64,000 bases of DNA from Rahnella laticis. GTDB taxonomy: Bacteria > Pseudomonadota > Gammaproteobacteria > Enterobacterales > Enterobacteriaceae. Below are positions 25,077-34,517 of the stretch, one piece after another. A model generated the notes under the pieces. It did not search any database. It was not told where the DNA came from and saw only the letters and a list, made by a program, of their open reading frames with translations. Made by a program: the position numbers and the translations under genes. Location: the NCBI RefSeq assembly GCF_015644585.1, contig NZ_JADOBI010000002.1, positions 124,001 through 188,000 on the forward strand, written 5' to 3'. How positions within the stretch are numbered: the stretch's first letter is position 1; every line of letters begins with the position of its first letter.

Positions 25077-26534
25077 TTAAACGCCTGCCTTCTCTGGCGC
25101 AGGGTCATCCTGTAAATGCTTTTTGAAGTGTTTCTCGATCTGTTCCAGCGTTTTACCCTGCGTTTCCGGGGCGAAAATCACCGCGAATATCCCGCCCGCC
25201 ACGCCGATGGCGGCGAACGTGAAGAAAGACCAGGTCAGTCCGATGCTTTCCAGCATGATCGGGAACATAAACGCGATGGAGAAGTTCGTCATCTGCATGG
25301 CAAATACCGAGACGCCGTTCGCCATACCGCGGATGCGCATCGGGAACATTTCCGACAGCAACAGCCAGGTGACCGGCGACAGCGCGCCCTGCTGGAAGCA
25401 CAGGAAAATCAGCATCCCGCCGAGCACCAGATAACTGCGCACCGCATCAGGATGGCCGTTGACCGTTTCCGGCATCAGCCAGGTCACCAGCCCGATGGCA
25501 AGCAGCGTTAAGGTGCAACCAATTTGCCCGGTGAGCAACAGCGGACGCCGCCCGAAACGGCTCAGCAGCATGATCCCGACGAACGTCATGATCACCGAAA
25601 TCACGCCGTTCGCGATGGTCGCCATGAGCGACGCATTGGTGCTCAGCCCGGTGGCCTGCAACATCGTCGGCGCGTAGAACATAATCGTGTTTACGCCCGA
25701 GAGTTGCTGAAGCATCGCGACCCCGATCCCCAGCGCCACCAGCCGCTTCATCCACACGGAAATGGTCTTCTGGCGGCGTGAGTGTTTCTCACTTTTAGAA
25801 CTCATAGAACTGCGGATTTCGCTCAGTTCTTTCTCGACCTTGCCCGCTTTACGGGTGCGCTCCAGCACGTCGCGCGCCTCGCGGTAGCGGCCGTGCATGG
25901 CGTACCAGCGCGGTGTGTCTGGCAGGAATAACATGCCGACCCACAAAATCACCGCCGGAACGCACGCCACACCGAGCATCCAGCGCCACGTCGTTTCACC
26001 GCCCCAGACTTCGTTAATCGCCGCATTACTGGTGTAAGCAATCAGCTGGCCGGAAACAATCATCAGTTCCTGCAAGGTCACAAACTGCCAGCGACGGTTA
26101 GACGGCACAATTTCGGCGATATAAATCGGCACAATCGCCGCTGCGCCGCCGACGGCCAACCCGAGAATGAAGCGGAAGATAATCATCAGCACGACGTTCG
26201 GTGCCAGCGCACAACCCAGCGAGCCGAGCATGAAAATCAGCGCCATTACGAGGATGATTTTCTTGCGGCCAAACCGGTCAGCGACGCGTCCGGCGCAGAT
26301 GGCCCCGATGGCAGAACCCAGTATCAGAAAACTGGTGACCATCCCGGTGGTCACTGAGGTCAGGTGAAGGTCGTGCTTCATAAACAGCAGCGCGCCGGCG
26401 ATCACCCCGGTGTCGTAGCCAAATAGCAAACCACCGAGGGTGGCGATGAACGCGATTACTTTTACCAGCGGTTCGGTCGGCTGCGGCGCTTTTTTCGCCT
26501 CGCTTTCCTGTCCGTCTTTGAGTTTGTCAGTCAC
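25077..26534 (-). CDS. sugar:H+ symporter, MFS sugar porter family
   Basis: A 485-residue, 12-helix transporter. Sugar-porter signatures are present: ATLGGLLFGYDTGVIAGALL in helix 1, GRVADRFGRKK between helices 2 and 3, PIYIAEIVPSNRRW after helix 5, QQLSGVNTIMFYAP in helix 7 and a C-terminal PETQGKTLEQIE. Closest in type to GalP/AraE/XylE or IolT; the sugar cannot be decided. GTG at 26534-26532, with AGGGAG 8 nt upstream, is the likely start; a longer frame to 26654 would run through the promoter. A perfect CRP site lies just upstream, so glucose repression is expected. Confidence 0.87.
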   Translation of the reverse strand: MTDKLKDGQESEAKKAPQPTEPLVKVIAFIATLGGLLFGYDTGVIAGALLFMKHDLHLTSVTTGMVTSFLILGSAIGAICAGRVADRFGRKKIILVMALIFMLGSLGCALAPNVVLMIIFRFILGLAVGGAAAIVPIYIAEIVPSNRRWQFVTLQELMIVSGQLIAYTSNAAINEVWGGETTWRWMLGVACVPAVILWVGMLFLPDTPRWYAMHGRYREARDVLERTRKAGKVEKELSEIRSSMSSKSEKHSRRQKTISVWMKRLVALGIGVAMLQQLSGVNTIMFYAPTMLQATGLSTNASLMATIANGVISVIMTFVGIMLLSRFGRRPLLLTGQIGCTLTLLAIGLVTWLMPETVNGHPDAVRSYLVLGGMLIFLCFQQGALSPVTWLLLSEMFPMRIRGMANGVSVFAMQMTNFSIAFMFPIMLESIGLTWSFFTFAAIGVAGGIFAVIFAPETQGKTLEQIEKHFKKHLQDDPAPEKAGV

Positions 26535-26570
26535 AAGTGCTCCCTGTATTTCATTATTGTCGTTATGGAG

Positions 26571-26586
26571 TGTGATGCAGATCACA
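26571..26586. promoter_or_regulatory. CRP binding site
   Basis: TGTGA-N6-TCACA, a perfect match to both arms of the CRP consensus, lies about 37 bp upstream of the sugar porter start codon. Confidence 0.8.
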
Positions 26587-26894
26587 CAACTATTAAACGT
26601 AACGCATGTTGAGGATTTTGGTAGGAAAAAGGGAAAATGAGTGGTTTGTGGCACGCCGGATGCTGAAATTTCGGAAAATACTGACCAGCGCGCAGGAGAA
26701 GGGTGGGAACTGGATTACACTTGCTCACAGAGCATTGTCCGGTGGTTTTTTTGTCCATTCGGGTAAAATTGAATCAGTTTTCACTTAAGAGAAGTCTGTT
26801 TACGATGGGATAAAGCAGCAGGTTTTGCCTGAAACGGCGCAAACCTATATTCTATCGGCCAATTTACTGAGACAGTTGCAACAATGAGGTCTAT

Positions 26895-28091
26895 ATGATT
26901 ATCAAACCACGCATCCGTGGCTTTATCTGTGTTACTGCCCATCCGGAAGGTTGCAAGGCGAACGTTAAAGAACAAATCGATTACGTGACCGCACAGGGTA
27001 AAATCGACGGCGGCCCGAAAAAAGTCCTGGTGATCGGTGCTTCAACCGGTTACGGCCTCGCTGCCCGCATCTCCGCTGCTTTCGGTTCTGACGCTGCCAC
27101 GCTGGGCATCTTCTTCGAACGTCCGGGCGATGAATCTAAAACCGCCACCGCTGGCTGGTACAACTCTGCCGCATTCGAAGAATTCGCTGAAGCAAAAGGC
27201 CTGTATGCCAAAAGCATCAACGGCGACGCGTTCTCTGATGAAGTAAAACAGAAAACCATCGAACTGATTAAACAGGATCTCGGTCAGGTTGATCTGGTGG
27301 TTTACAGCCTGGCAGCGCCACGCCGTACCCATCCGAAAACCGGTGAAGTGTTCAACTCCACCCTGAAGCCAATCGGTAAGCAAGTGACTATCCGTGGCAT
27401 CAACACCGATAAAGAAACCATTAACGAAACCACGCTCGAACCTGCAACGCCGGAAGAAATCGCCGGAACTGTTGCGGTGATGGGTGGCGAAGACTGGCAG
27501 ATGTGGATTGAAGACCTGAAAGCGGCCGGTGTGCTGGCGGATGGCGCGAAAACCACGGCCTTCACCTACCTGGGTGAAGAAGTGACGCAGGACATCTACT
27601 GGAACGGTTCTATCGGCGAAGCGAAAAAGGATCTGGACAAACGTGTTCTGGATATCCGCAGCTCACTGTCAGAACAGCACGGCGACGCACGCGTTTCCGT
27701 TCTGAAAGCCGTTGTCACTCAGGCGAGTTCTGCCATTCCTGTGATGCCGCTGTACCTTTCCCTGCTGTTCAAAGTGATGAAAGAGAAGGGCACCCACGAA
27801 GGTTGTATCGAGCAGGTTTACGGCTTGTACAAAGAGAGCCTGTACGGTGCTTCTCCGCTGCTGGACAACGAAGGCCGTCTGCGCGCTGACCTGAAAGAGA
27901 TCGCGCCAGAAGTGCAGGAAGAAGTCGGTAAACTGTGGGACGAAGTCACCAACGATAACATCGCTGAACTGACGGACTTCGCAGGCTACAAAAGTGAATT
28001 CATGCGCCTGTTCGGCTTCGGCCTGAACGGCGTTGATTACGCCGCCGACACCAATCCGGACGTGAAAATCAAACATCTGATCCAGATGTAA
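26895..28091 (+). CDS. fabV: trans-2-enoyl-ACP/CoA reductase FabV
   Basis: A 398-residue NADH-dependent enoyl reductase that completes each fatty acid elongation cycle. It begins [20 protein letters not shown], typical of FabV, with the nucleotide-binding [18 protein letters not shown]. The Y-x8-K catalytic motif is Tyr235/Lys244 ([10 protein letters not shown]). FabV enzymes are naturally insensitive to triclosan. It is monocistronic, ending in a strong terminator at 28119. Being core metabolism, its presence on a plasmid-type replicon suggests gene exchange with the chromosome or a chromid-like replicon. Confidence 0.95.
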   Translation: MIIKPRIRGFICVTAHPEGCKANVKEQIDYVTAQGKIDGGPKKVLVIGASTGYGLAARISAAFGSDAATLGIFFERPGDESKTATAGWYNSAAFEEFAEAKGLYAKSINGDAFSDEVKQKTIELIKQDLGQVDLVVYSLAAPRRTHPKTGEVFNSTLKPIGKQVTIRGINTDKETINETTLEPATPEEIAGTVAVMGGEDWQMWIEDLKAAGVLADGAKTTAFTYLGEEVTQDIYWNGSIGEAKKDLDKRVLDIRSSLSEQHGDARVSVLKAVVTQASSAIPVMPLYLSLLFKVMKEKGTHEGCIEQVYGLYKESLYGASPLLDNEGRLRADLKEIAPEVQEEVGKLWDEVTNDNIAELTDFAGYKSEFMRLFGFGLNGVDYAADTNPDVKIKHLIQM

Positions 28092-28118
28092 ACTGATTTA
28101 ACGCGCAACGATTGCTGA

Positions 28119-28156
28119 AAACCCAGTCCTGCCGAAAGGCGGGGCTGGGTTTTTTT
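28119..28156 (+). terminator. terminator of fabV
   Basis: An ACCCAG...CTGGGT stem with a GC-rich inner helix and GAAA loop is followed by seven T. It marks the left edge of the AT-rich segment that holds the ABC-3C genes. Confidence 0.9.
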
Positions 28157-28364
28157 GTGGGCCATATAGAATTCCCTTTTGTATTATTATGTTCTAGCCT
28201 AGTTTTTATTGAATATGCGAGGGCTATTATTATTTCAATGGTTGAGAAGAAAATAACTAATATTATTTTATAAGTATTTATCTAGATAACGATAATGATT
28301 TGAGATGATGCCGCAACCTAGAATCAAGTTATGGCATCAAAATACGGTATTTTAAGAATATACT

Positions 28365-30215
28365 CTAACTTTTCCAAGATAAAGGAATAAGAGCATTTCC
28401 ATCTCTGAAAATAGGTAGTATGTGCACGTTATTTAGTTCATCGAACATTTTAGTCGGAACGTGCTCAAAAATGATAATTTGAAACTCACTGTCATATTCA
28501 GCATTTATGGTGCTAATAAAGTCGTTTAGCATTTTGAAAGCAGTTTTAATCTTTGCTTTATCACTGTGTTCAATATTTTCTGGATCTATGTCTTCTTCAT
28601 CACCCCAATACGGTCTGCTAGGTTGATCGACAATCAAAAAGCTTGGAATGAATGCAGATTTTTTATTTATAGCGACCTCGTGGAGAGAAAGTGAATGTAT
28701 GAGGTGTAAAAACATATGATTTGAGCTGCTACCAACATTTTCAATGAGTGTTGATTTTGGTTTTCTAAGCTGTATTCTTTTCTCATTATAATTAAAACTT
28801 GCATACCAATCTGAGTAATTCTCTAGTGCATTATTAGTTTGTTTCATTAATCCTGAGGCTACTTCATCAATCAATTTTATCGTTTCTCCTCTTTCAGATT
28901 CAACATCTAGTATAGTAATTTCTTCATATTGTTTTTTTAAATCATCAATATCACTATGACTGCTATCTAATGATAGAGATCCTGAGTCTTTATAGACACT
29001 TAATTTTGCTCTTGCTTCCCCTATGAATATCCACATATCTTGTAATGTTTCAAAAGAACGTAATTGCTCTGGAAGAGAACTAATTTCATTAACTAGATTA
29101 TATTTTTCTTCCTTAAGTTTTTTTACATAACTATGTAGCTGAACCTCAACAGGCTGTCGACTTCCAAGAGATTTTTTAATTGAAATCAGATCAAATTTTA
29201 GACTGCTGATAAGTTCATCAAAAAAATCAGATTTAACTACTTTATCACTTCTATCTATTAATACCTGTAACGGTCTAAGACTATCAGAATTATTTTTAAG
29301 AATATCTCTATAGCTTTTATACTCTTCATTAAAAATTTCACATTTTTTCAATTGCCTATTTACCGAATAAAGTTTCTTTTTTAAATCTGAATATTTCTTA
29401 GTCGAAGCAGAATAATTGGCACCAATAGTTGGTGAATGTAAATATTTTAGTAAATCGTTATCTACGTTACTCCCATCCGTATAAGGGATTAACCCATACT
29501 CGGATGATTTTTTTGAAATATAGCTAATCTCTTCACTGTAAATATTATTGTTAGTCAGTAAGTCAGCTTTTTTTCTGTCAAGTCTATTTATTTCCCTGAG
29601 TAAGTTCTCTTTTTTCTCACGGGCAACTATATTTTCCAAAGTATCAATACCTAAAGAAATATCAAATATCCTTGGAAGAGCATCTCTATATCTATCAATA
29701 TCTTGCTTGTCAAAAAAAATCTTACTATTTAAAATTATATCATCCGATATGGTATTAAAAAGAAAGAAATAACGAAATGAAATTTTAGCACCAGACTTAA
29801 TATTTCTGGAACCAAAAGGCATTCGTACTCTTTCATCTATAGAAAATTCTGCTTCAAGGATGGAGCGAAGATCGTTCTCGTTAATGTTTGAGTAAGGTAT
29901 TAATGAATATTCGCCAAGACTGGAGAAAAAGTACTCTGTTGATACCCTATTTCCATGAGGACTTTTTCTTGCAAGGAAATAATTTTTATTGTTAATGTAA
30001 AATTTCAAGCCATACCAGTTAACATTATCATTGATCACATCATGTGGTATATCATGCTCACTTGCAAGAAAGCAATAATCAATAATTTTTATTATTGTCG
30101 ATTTTCCTGTCTGGCTTTCTCCAGTGATAACATTGACTTTATTTCTCTCGAATTTTAATTCATTGATCTCATCTTTATGTGACCAAATAATTATAGAGTC
30201 TAATCCAAAGTTCAC
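28365..30215 (-). CDS. ABC-3C system ATPase, DUF3732 type
   Basis: A 616-residue SMC/RecN-like ATPase. Walker A is GESQTGKST (residues 32-40), followed by DYCFLASEHDIPHDVI. A long coiled-coil middle (about 190-420) separates it from the C-terminal half: signature-like GSSSNHMFLHL at 495-505, Walker B FLIVDQPSRPYW with DQPS in place of the usual DEP (530-533), and a switch EH at 584-585. The DQPS form is typical of DUF3732 proteins in ABC-three-component conflict systems. Translation starts at GTG in a GTGA overlap with the middle gene, with AAGGA upstream. Base composition is far more AT-rich than the neighbours. Antiphage or anti-plasmid function is inferred from the class. Confidence 0.82.
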   Translation of the reverse strand: MNFGLDSIIIWSHKDEINELKFERNKVNVITGESQTGKSTIIKIIDYCFLASEHDIPHDVINDNVNWYGLKFYINNKNYFLARKSPHGNRVSTEYFFSSLGEYSLIPYSNINENDLRSILEAEFSIDERVRMPFGSRNIKSGAKISFRYFFLFNTISDDIILNSKIFFDKQDIDRYRDALPRIFDISLGIDTLENIVAREKKENLLREINRLDRKKADLLTNNNIYSEEISYISKKSSEYGLIPYTDGSNVDNDLLKYLHSPTIGANYSASTKKYSDLKKKLYSVNRQLKKCEIFNEEYKSYRDILKNNSDSLRPLQVLIDRSDKVVKSDFFDELISSLKFDLISIKKSLGSRQPVEVQLHSYVKKLKEEKYNLVNEISSLPEQLRSFETLQDMWIFIGEARAKLSVYKDSGSLSLDSSHSDIDDLKKQYEEITILDVESERGETIKLIDEVASGLMKQTNNALENYSDWYASFNYNEKRIQLRKPKSTLIENVGSSSNHMFLHLIHSLSLHEVAINKKSAFIPSFLIVDQPSRPYWGDEEDIDPENIEHSDKAKIKTAFKMLNDFISTINAEYDSEFQIIIFEHVPTKMFDELNNVHILPIFRDGNALIPLSWKS

Positions 30216-30676
30216 AGTTTTATCCTTAAATTTAAAAAAAGTTCTTCAGAATCATCGTTAAGCAGTTGAGATATTTTTTTAGAGGCAATGAATATTTTTT
30301 CTGCTCGCGTTCCAAATTCATTATCAATTTCTAATTTTTTTAAAAAAATCAAATTTTGATCAAATTTTGCGTATCCTAAATGAACCAAGTATTGGATTGA
30401 ATTTAAAGAGAGTGGTAAAGAGTCCTCAAATCTTTCATTAAAGTTTGTAAATAAATTAGGGAATCCTGAAGTCAAGGCTGCACTGCTACGGTTTAGCGTT
30501 GATTTACTAGACATATATGACAGCGTTGGCGTGTGAGTAATCATAGGGATTACTAACAATGCTTTGGGTACGGATAAAACTTTTCGATAATTCAGCACAG
30601 ATGCAATAGCTATTGATCCTATTCCGATATTGTTATATCCGTCCCATGAGAAGATATCTTCTATTTTATTTTCCAA
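30212..30676 (-). CDS. ABC-3C middle component
   Basis: A 154-residue small helical protein with no motif I can name by sequence alone. Its size and position between the DUF3732 ATPase and the larger third gene match the middle component of ABC-three-component systems, thought to bridge ATPase and effector. It starts at a TTG (30676-30674) inside the end of the upstream gene (16-bp overlap) and overlaps the ATPase gene by 4 bp, so the three are tightly coupled. Confidence 0.72.
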   Translation of the reverse strand: MENKIEDIFSWDGYNNIGIGSIAIASVLNYRKVLSVPKALLVIPMITHTPTLSYMSSKSTLNRSSAALTSGFPNLFTNFNERFEDSLPLSLNSIQYLVHLGYAKFDQNLIFLKKLEIDNEFGTRAEKIFIASKKISQLLNDDSEELFLNLRIKL

Positions 30677-31869
30677 TCTCTATGCCATCCAATTAGTTTT
30701 TCATCGGAGAGTTTATATAATTCTCCATTGCTTAACTCTGTGCTAAGGTTATTTTCAATTAAGATGAATTCTTTTTGTCTAAGATCATACAATAGCGATT
30801 TGGCGTGAGAAACAATATGTTCTTCATTACAGTTTTCGCACCAGTGTTCAAATGCATTGAGCCATTTTTTTCTTACATCATTATGGAAATCAGAGATTTC
30901 GAAGGATACTAGTTCACCTTGTTGAATCCATTCATCCAGTAAGCGTGTAATCTTTAGTTTACTAGTAGTAAGCTCTAAAGCTTTCTCAGTATCACCAACT
31001 TTAAGTGCATTAATATCGATAAGTTGTTTTATAAATACTTGAGAATAAATATCAGTCGGGTATGAAAATGAAAAACTTCTATTAATAGATAAACGTTCTC
31101 TTGATGCAGCAAAAATGTTTCTATAGCGTTTATAAAATGAATCGAAGTCAATTACTATTTTACGGCCTTCTTTAACTGCTATAAAGTTATCAGTACTGAT
31201 TGATGAGTCTAATTTTTGGAACACTAAATCTATTTTGGAGTCATCAATCATCTTTTCTTTTATAGATTTTTTTATCAACCCGATAACATCGATTTCGTCT
31301 AATTTAAAATTTACTTTCATTAGAAACGGTTTAAGCACGTCTTTTTCAAGTGCAAGAAGTGTATTAATATACGTTTTTATTTTAGAGTTTTCAGTTTTTT
31401 TATATAGACTTTTTATATACTCATGCAAAATTTCTAATTTAATTTCTGATGACTTGTAACTCTCAAATTTAATAAGGAGTGTATTCCTTAAACTTTCAGA
31501 TTTATTTGTCACTAGATGAAACTCAGTTTTATTAATGAATGCTTTTTGCTCTGTTTTGTCACCTCTTCCATCAATCGGATCAGTTATTATTTTTACCCAA
31601 TTATGTAATGTTTTCCAGAGATCTATGTCCAACTCTGTTAATGAAATAGGATTCCCAGATGCATCAGTCTGGACTGTATGCTTGAGTTGAAAGAGTATCT
31701 GGCTATCATTGTTTAACTCTGTATGTACGTCATCTTTTACTTCTAAACCAACAGATTGACCTGCTTTTATATTTAACAATCGATAGAGAAAGTAATAATA
31801 TTGATAGCGAAATCCGATCTCCTTATCATCATCATTAGTTTTATCTGTGAAGCTCGTTTGGATTACCAT
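30661..31869 (-). CDS. ABC-3C third component with nuclease-like N-terminus
   Basis: The first gene of the operon, 402 residues. The start of the protein has G19-F20-R21-Y22-Q23, then GLEVKDD (E43, D46, D47) and QLKHT (Q61-x-K63). This resembles the E...D...QxK pattern of PD-(D/E)xK nuclease domains of the Cap4/DUF4297 kind. The remainder is mostly helical and polar, without a recognised domain. ATG at 31869 has AAAGGA upstream. As the likely effector or target-recognition part of the system, a DNA-cleaving role is possible. This is by-eye motif reading and not proof. Confidence 0.65.
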   Translation of the reverse strand: MVIQTSFTDKTNDDDKEIGFRYQYYYFLYRLLNIKAGQSVGLEVKDDVHTELNNDSQILFQLKHTVQTDASGNPISLTELDIDLWKTLHNWVKIITDPIDGRGDKTEQKAFINKTEFHLVTNKSESLRNTLLIKFESYKSSEIKLEILHEYIKSLYKKTENSKIKTYINTLLALEKDVLKPFLMKVNFKLDEIDVIGLIKKSIKEKMIDDSKIDLVFQKLDSSISTDNFIAVKEGRKIVIDFDSFYKRYRNIFAASRERLSINRSFSFSYPTDIYSQVFIKQLIDINALKVGDTEKALELTTSKLKITRLLDEWIQQGELVSFEISDFHNDVRKKWLNAFEHWCENCNEEHIVSHAKSLLYDLRQKEFILIENNLSTELSNGELYKLSDEKLIGWHRDWKIK

Positions 31870-32728
31870 ATATACTTTTCCTTTGCATATGTCATATTTT
31901 TATGACTCGGTGGTTTCCATGCTTAACGGGTAGATATCTTTATATAAAACCACGTCAATGTTTTCTCTGCAAGATTTTTGGGATTTATGTTATGTTTCCG
32001 AAAGACATATGTACAGAGCATGAATATTCTTTTTTTCATAACCAATTGTTTTATATGTATATTGTTTTAAAGTTGGATGATACGACATCTACTAAAAAAC
32101 AGAAAGTATAGAGAGAAGTTATAAGGCTAAAAATGATGAACCAATATACTAAGTTTGTGTGGAGTTCGTTCGTGATGGATAGCGGTTATTAATAAAATTA
32201 TAGCCGGTTCCTTTAACGAGGTTTTTAAAATTTCGAGTTCAATATGTGACTTAGATGGAAATGTTCATGATAACTTCCCTTGAACCCATATTCTTGATGC
32301 AAGCGCTGATAAACTCACACCTTAAGCACAAAAAAATTTTAAACCTTTGTTAGTTAAGGCATGTTCATGACTAATGTTGTATGCCTAGATAACCATAAAG
32401 AACTAAGTTTTTCAAAACTGAATTCATTTTGCATTAAGTCAATTTAAGCCTGCAGATGCTAAGTGAATGCTTGCTGTATCTCATCTTAAGTCAAATTATC
32501 GTGCGATGAATTGATGGTTTCACAGGAAGTTTTGTGATTGACGATGCGGATTTCTCAGCTTAAATGTTTCTTGTTACGGGTGCTTTTTAGAGTGAAAGAA
32601 GGTTTCTTCTTGAGGAGTGAAGCTCAGGTCAAAGACCGACTATCATTGATTTATGCGGGCGTCGTCTGCTGTCTATTGCCTGCGCATTTCTTCCCTCATT
32701 TCAGAGATGATGAAAGTGAGACCCTCTT
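31870..32728. other. 859-bp AT-rich region between the ABC-3C operon and gltS
   Basis: It holds the promoter of the leftward ABC-3C operon and, at its right end, of gltS. Short frames at 31902-32111 and 32538-32732 are of poor quality. The second overlaps the gltS start by 4 bp (TTATGA), so a coupled leader cannot be excluded. The middle (32120-32520) looks like decayed coding sequence but I cannot identify it. No terminal inverted repeats or tRNA-like attachment site was seen. Confidence 0.4.
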
Positions 32729-33931
32729 ATGATTCAGATTGATACTTATGGCACGTTGGTTGCCGCCACACTGGTGCTTATTTTGGGGCGCAAATGCGTG
32801 CAGTCCGTCGACGTGCTGCGTAAATACACGATCCCTGAATCTGTGGTGGGCGGCTTGCTGGTGGCGTTATTGCTGCTGGCAATCAACCAGTTTACCGGCA
32901 CAGATATAGACTTCGACATGTCTCTGAGAGAACCGCTGATGCTGGCGTTTTTCGCCACCATCGGGTTAAACGCCAATCTGGCCAGCCTTCGTTCCGGCGG
33001 GCGGACGCTGATCCTCCTCATCTGCGTCGTCACCGGCTTGCTGGTATTGCAGAATATAATCGGCATTGGCATGGCGACAATGCTGGGGCTGAACCCGCTG
33101 ATGGGGCTTCTGACCGGGTCAATCACACTGACGGGCGGCCACGGTACAGGCGCGACCTGGAGTAAAGTCTTTGTCGAACAATATGGTTTCCGTAATGCCA
33201 CGGAAGTGGCGATGGCGTGTGCGACATTCGGGCTGGTGCTGGGCGGTCTTCTGGGCGGGCCGATTGCACGTTTTCTGCTGAGCCGGTGCGCCGTTCCCGG
33301 CGGCGTCGCGGACGATACCGCGGATCCGATGTTATTTGAAAAACCGGGAGCCGCGCGCGAGATCACGCCGTTAATATTTGTGGAAACCATCGCGTTAATC
33401 GCGATTTGTCTGAGCGCGGGAAGGTTTGTATCAGACCTTATGCAAGGCTCCTCGCTTGAGGTGCCCACTTTCGTTTATGTTTTATTTATCGGCGTGATAC
33501 TCAGCAACACGTTGTCCTGGTTAGGTTTTTATCGTGTTTTTGAACACGCTGTCTCGATTCTCGGGAATGTGAGTTTGTCTCTTTTTCTTGCGATGGCGCT
33601 GATGAGCCTGAAACTCTGGGAGATTGCTTCGCTGGCGTTACCGATTATGGCGATCATGCTTGTTCAGACCGTCACCATGGCGCTGTATGCTATTTTTATT
33701 ACGTACCGAGTGATGGGTAAAAATTATGATGCGGTTGTTTTAGCGTCCGGACACTGTGGCCTCGGGCTGGGCGCGACGCCAACGGCGATCGCCAACATGC
33801 AGGCGGTCACGCAACGGTTCGGGCCTTCGCATCTGGCCTTTTTGGTTGTGCCGATGGTGGGCGCGTTCTTTATCGATATCGTTAATGTCATCGTGATTAA
33901 GTTATTTTTACTGCTGCCTATATATGCTTAG
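32729..33931 (+). CDS. gltS: sodium/glutamate symporter
   Basis: A 400-residue inner-membrane carrier (E. coli GltS has 401) importing glutamate with Na+. It begins with IDTYGTLVAATLVLILGRKC and has the two inverted halves of the family: GSITLTGGHGTGATW in the first and ASGHCGLGLGATPTAIANMQ in the second, the GGHG and GLGATP re-entrant loops. Base composition returns to the host average here. It ends in a bidirectional terminator. Glutamate links to the GABA and amine genes elsewhere in the window only in a general way. Confidence 0.93.
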   Translation: MIQIDTYGTLVAATLVLILGRKCVQSVDVLRKYTIPESVVGGLLVALLLLAINQFTGTDIDFDMSLREPLMLAFFATIGLNANLASLRSGGRTLILLICVVTGLLVLQNIIGIGMATMLGLNPLMGLLTGSITLTGGHGTGATWSKVFVEQYGFRNATEVAMACATFGLVLGGLLGGPIARFLLSRCAVPGGVADDTADPMLFEKPGAAREITPLIFVETIALIAICLSAGRFVSDLMQGSSLEVPTFVYVLFIGVILSNTLSWLGFYRVFEHAVSILGNVSLSLFLAMALMSLKLWEIASLALPIMAIMLVQTVTMALYAIFITYRVMGKNYDAVVLASGHCGLGLGATPTAIANMQAVTQRFGPSHLAFLVVPMVGAFFIDIVNVIVIKLFLLLPIYA

Positions 33932-33970
33932 CGTTAAAAACAGATGAACAATGCTTTCGGCACCAAACAA

Positions 33971-33996
33971 AAAAAGCCACTTAATCAGTGGCTTTT
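33971..33996. terminator. bidirectional terminator between gltS and the TM2 gene
   Basis: AGCCACT/AGTGGCT stem (loop TAATC) flanked by an A-run and a T-run, so it can serve the converging genes on both sides. Confidence 0.85.
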
Positions 33997-34016
33997 GTCG
34001 TAATGGATGAGTCAGT

Positions 34017-34319
34017 TCAGCCGTATTTTTTGGCAAAATTCTCATCTGAATCGCATAAGTAAATAATGAACTCAATGAATGCGATTATTGACGGAATAAA
34101 CGTCCAGCAGAAAATGAGGTATAAGAAACCTTGCCCGATTTTGCCTAAGTAAAACTTGTGGACGCCAAAGGCACCTAAAAAGAATGCTAATAAAGCCGCC
34201 GCAATTCTGCTTTTAGTCCCTTGCGTATTAATGCCTTGAGTGGCTCCGCAGTGAGGACATGCTTTAGCAGACTCGTGGATCTCCTTTCCGCATCCTCTAC
34301 AAAAAACCATCGATCCCAT
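34017..34319 (-). CDS. zinc-ribbon TM2-domain membrane protein
   Basis: A 100-residue protein with an N-terminal zinc ribbon (CRGCGKEIHESAKACPHCG, CxxC twice) followed by a TM2 domain with two membrane helices (AALLAFFLGAFGVHKFYLGK and FLYLIFCWTFIPSIIAFIEF) and the DSDENF-type tail motif. TM2 proteins are widespread but of unknown function. The gene is monocistronic between two terminators. Confidence 0.85.
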   Translation of the reverse strand: MGSMVFCRGCGKEIHESAKACPHCGATQGINTQGTKSRIAAALLAFFLGAFGVHKFYLGKIGQGFLYLIFCWTFIPSIIAFIEFIIYLCDSDENFAKKYG

Positions 34320-34455
34320 TTCCTGTTCCTTTCCCTTATTTGTTGTTATTCGGGCTAATCTTACTCGTTCTTTACATTAAGAAAAAGAGAATGATGGGCG
34401 TTGATGGCGCAGAGAGTTCCCTTCAATTGATTTCAAATCGCCATTCTGATAATTA

Positions 34456-34491
34456 AAAAATGCCGCAAACCTTCCCGGCCTGCGGCATTTT
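34456..34491. terminator. hairpin terminator downstream of the DUF1471-like gene
   Basis: AATGCCGCA/TGCGGCATT, a 9-bp perfect stem with A-run and T-run flanks, just past the leftward gene at 34518. Confidence 0.85.
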
Positions 34492-34517
34492 CATTTCATC
34501 ACTGCTGTCGTAATCCA

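Noticed and set aside
28365-31869. Mobile element such as an IS or integron carrying the AT-rich genes
   Set aside because: No transposase, integrase, terminal inverted repeats or attachment site could be found by eye; foreign origin rests on composition only.
32538-32732. A 64-codon gene ahead of gltS
   Set aside because: It needs a TTG or a weakly placed ATG start and has no protein-like features; the 4-bp overlap with gltS may be chance.
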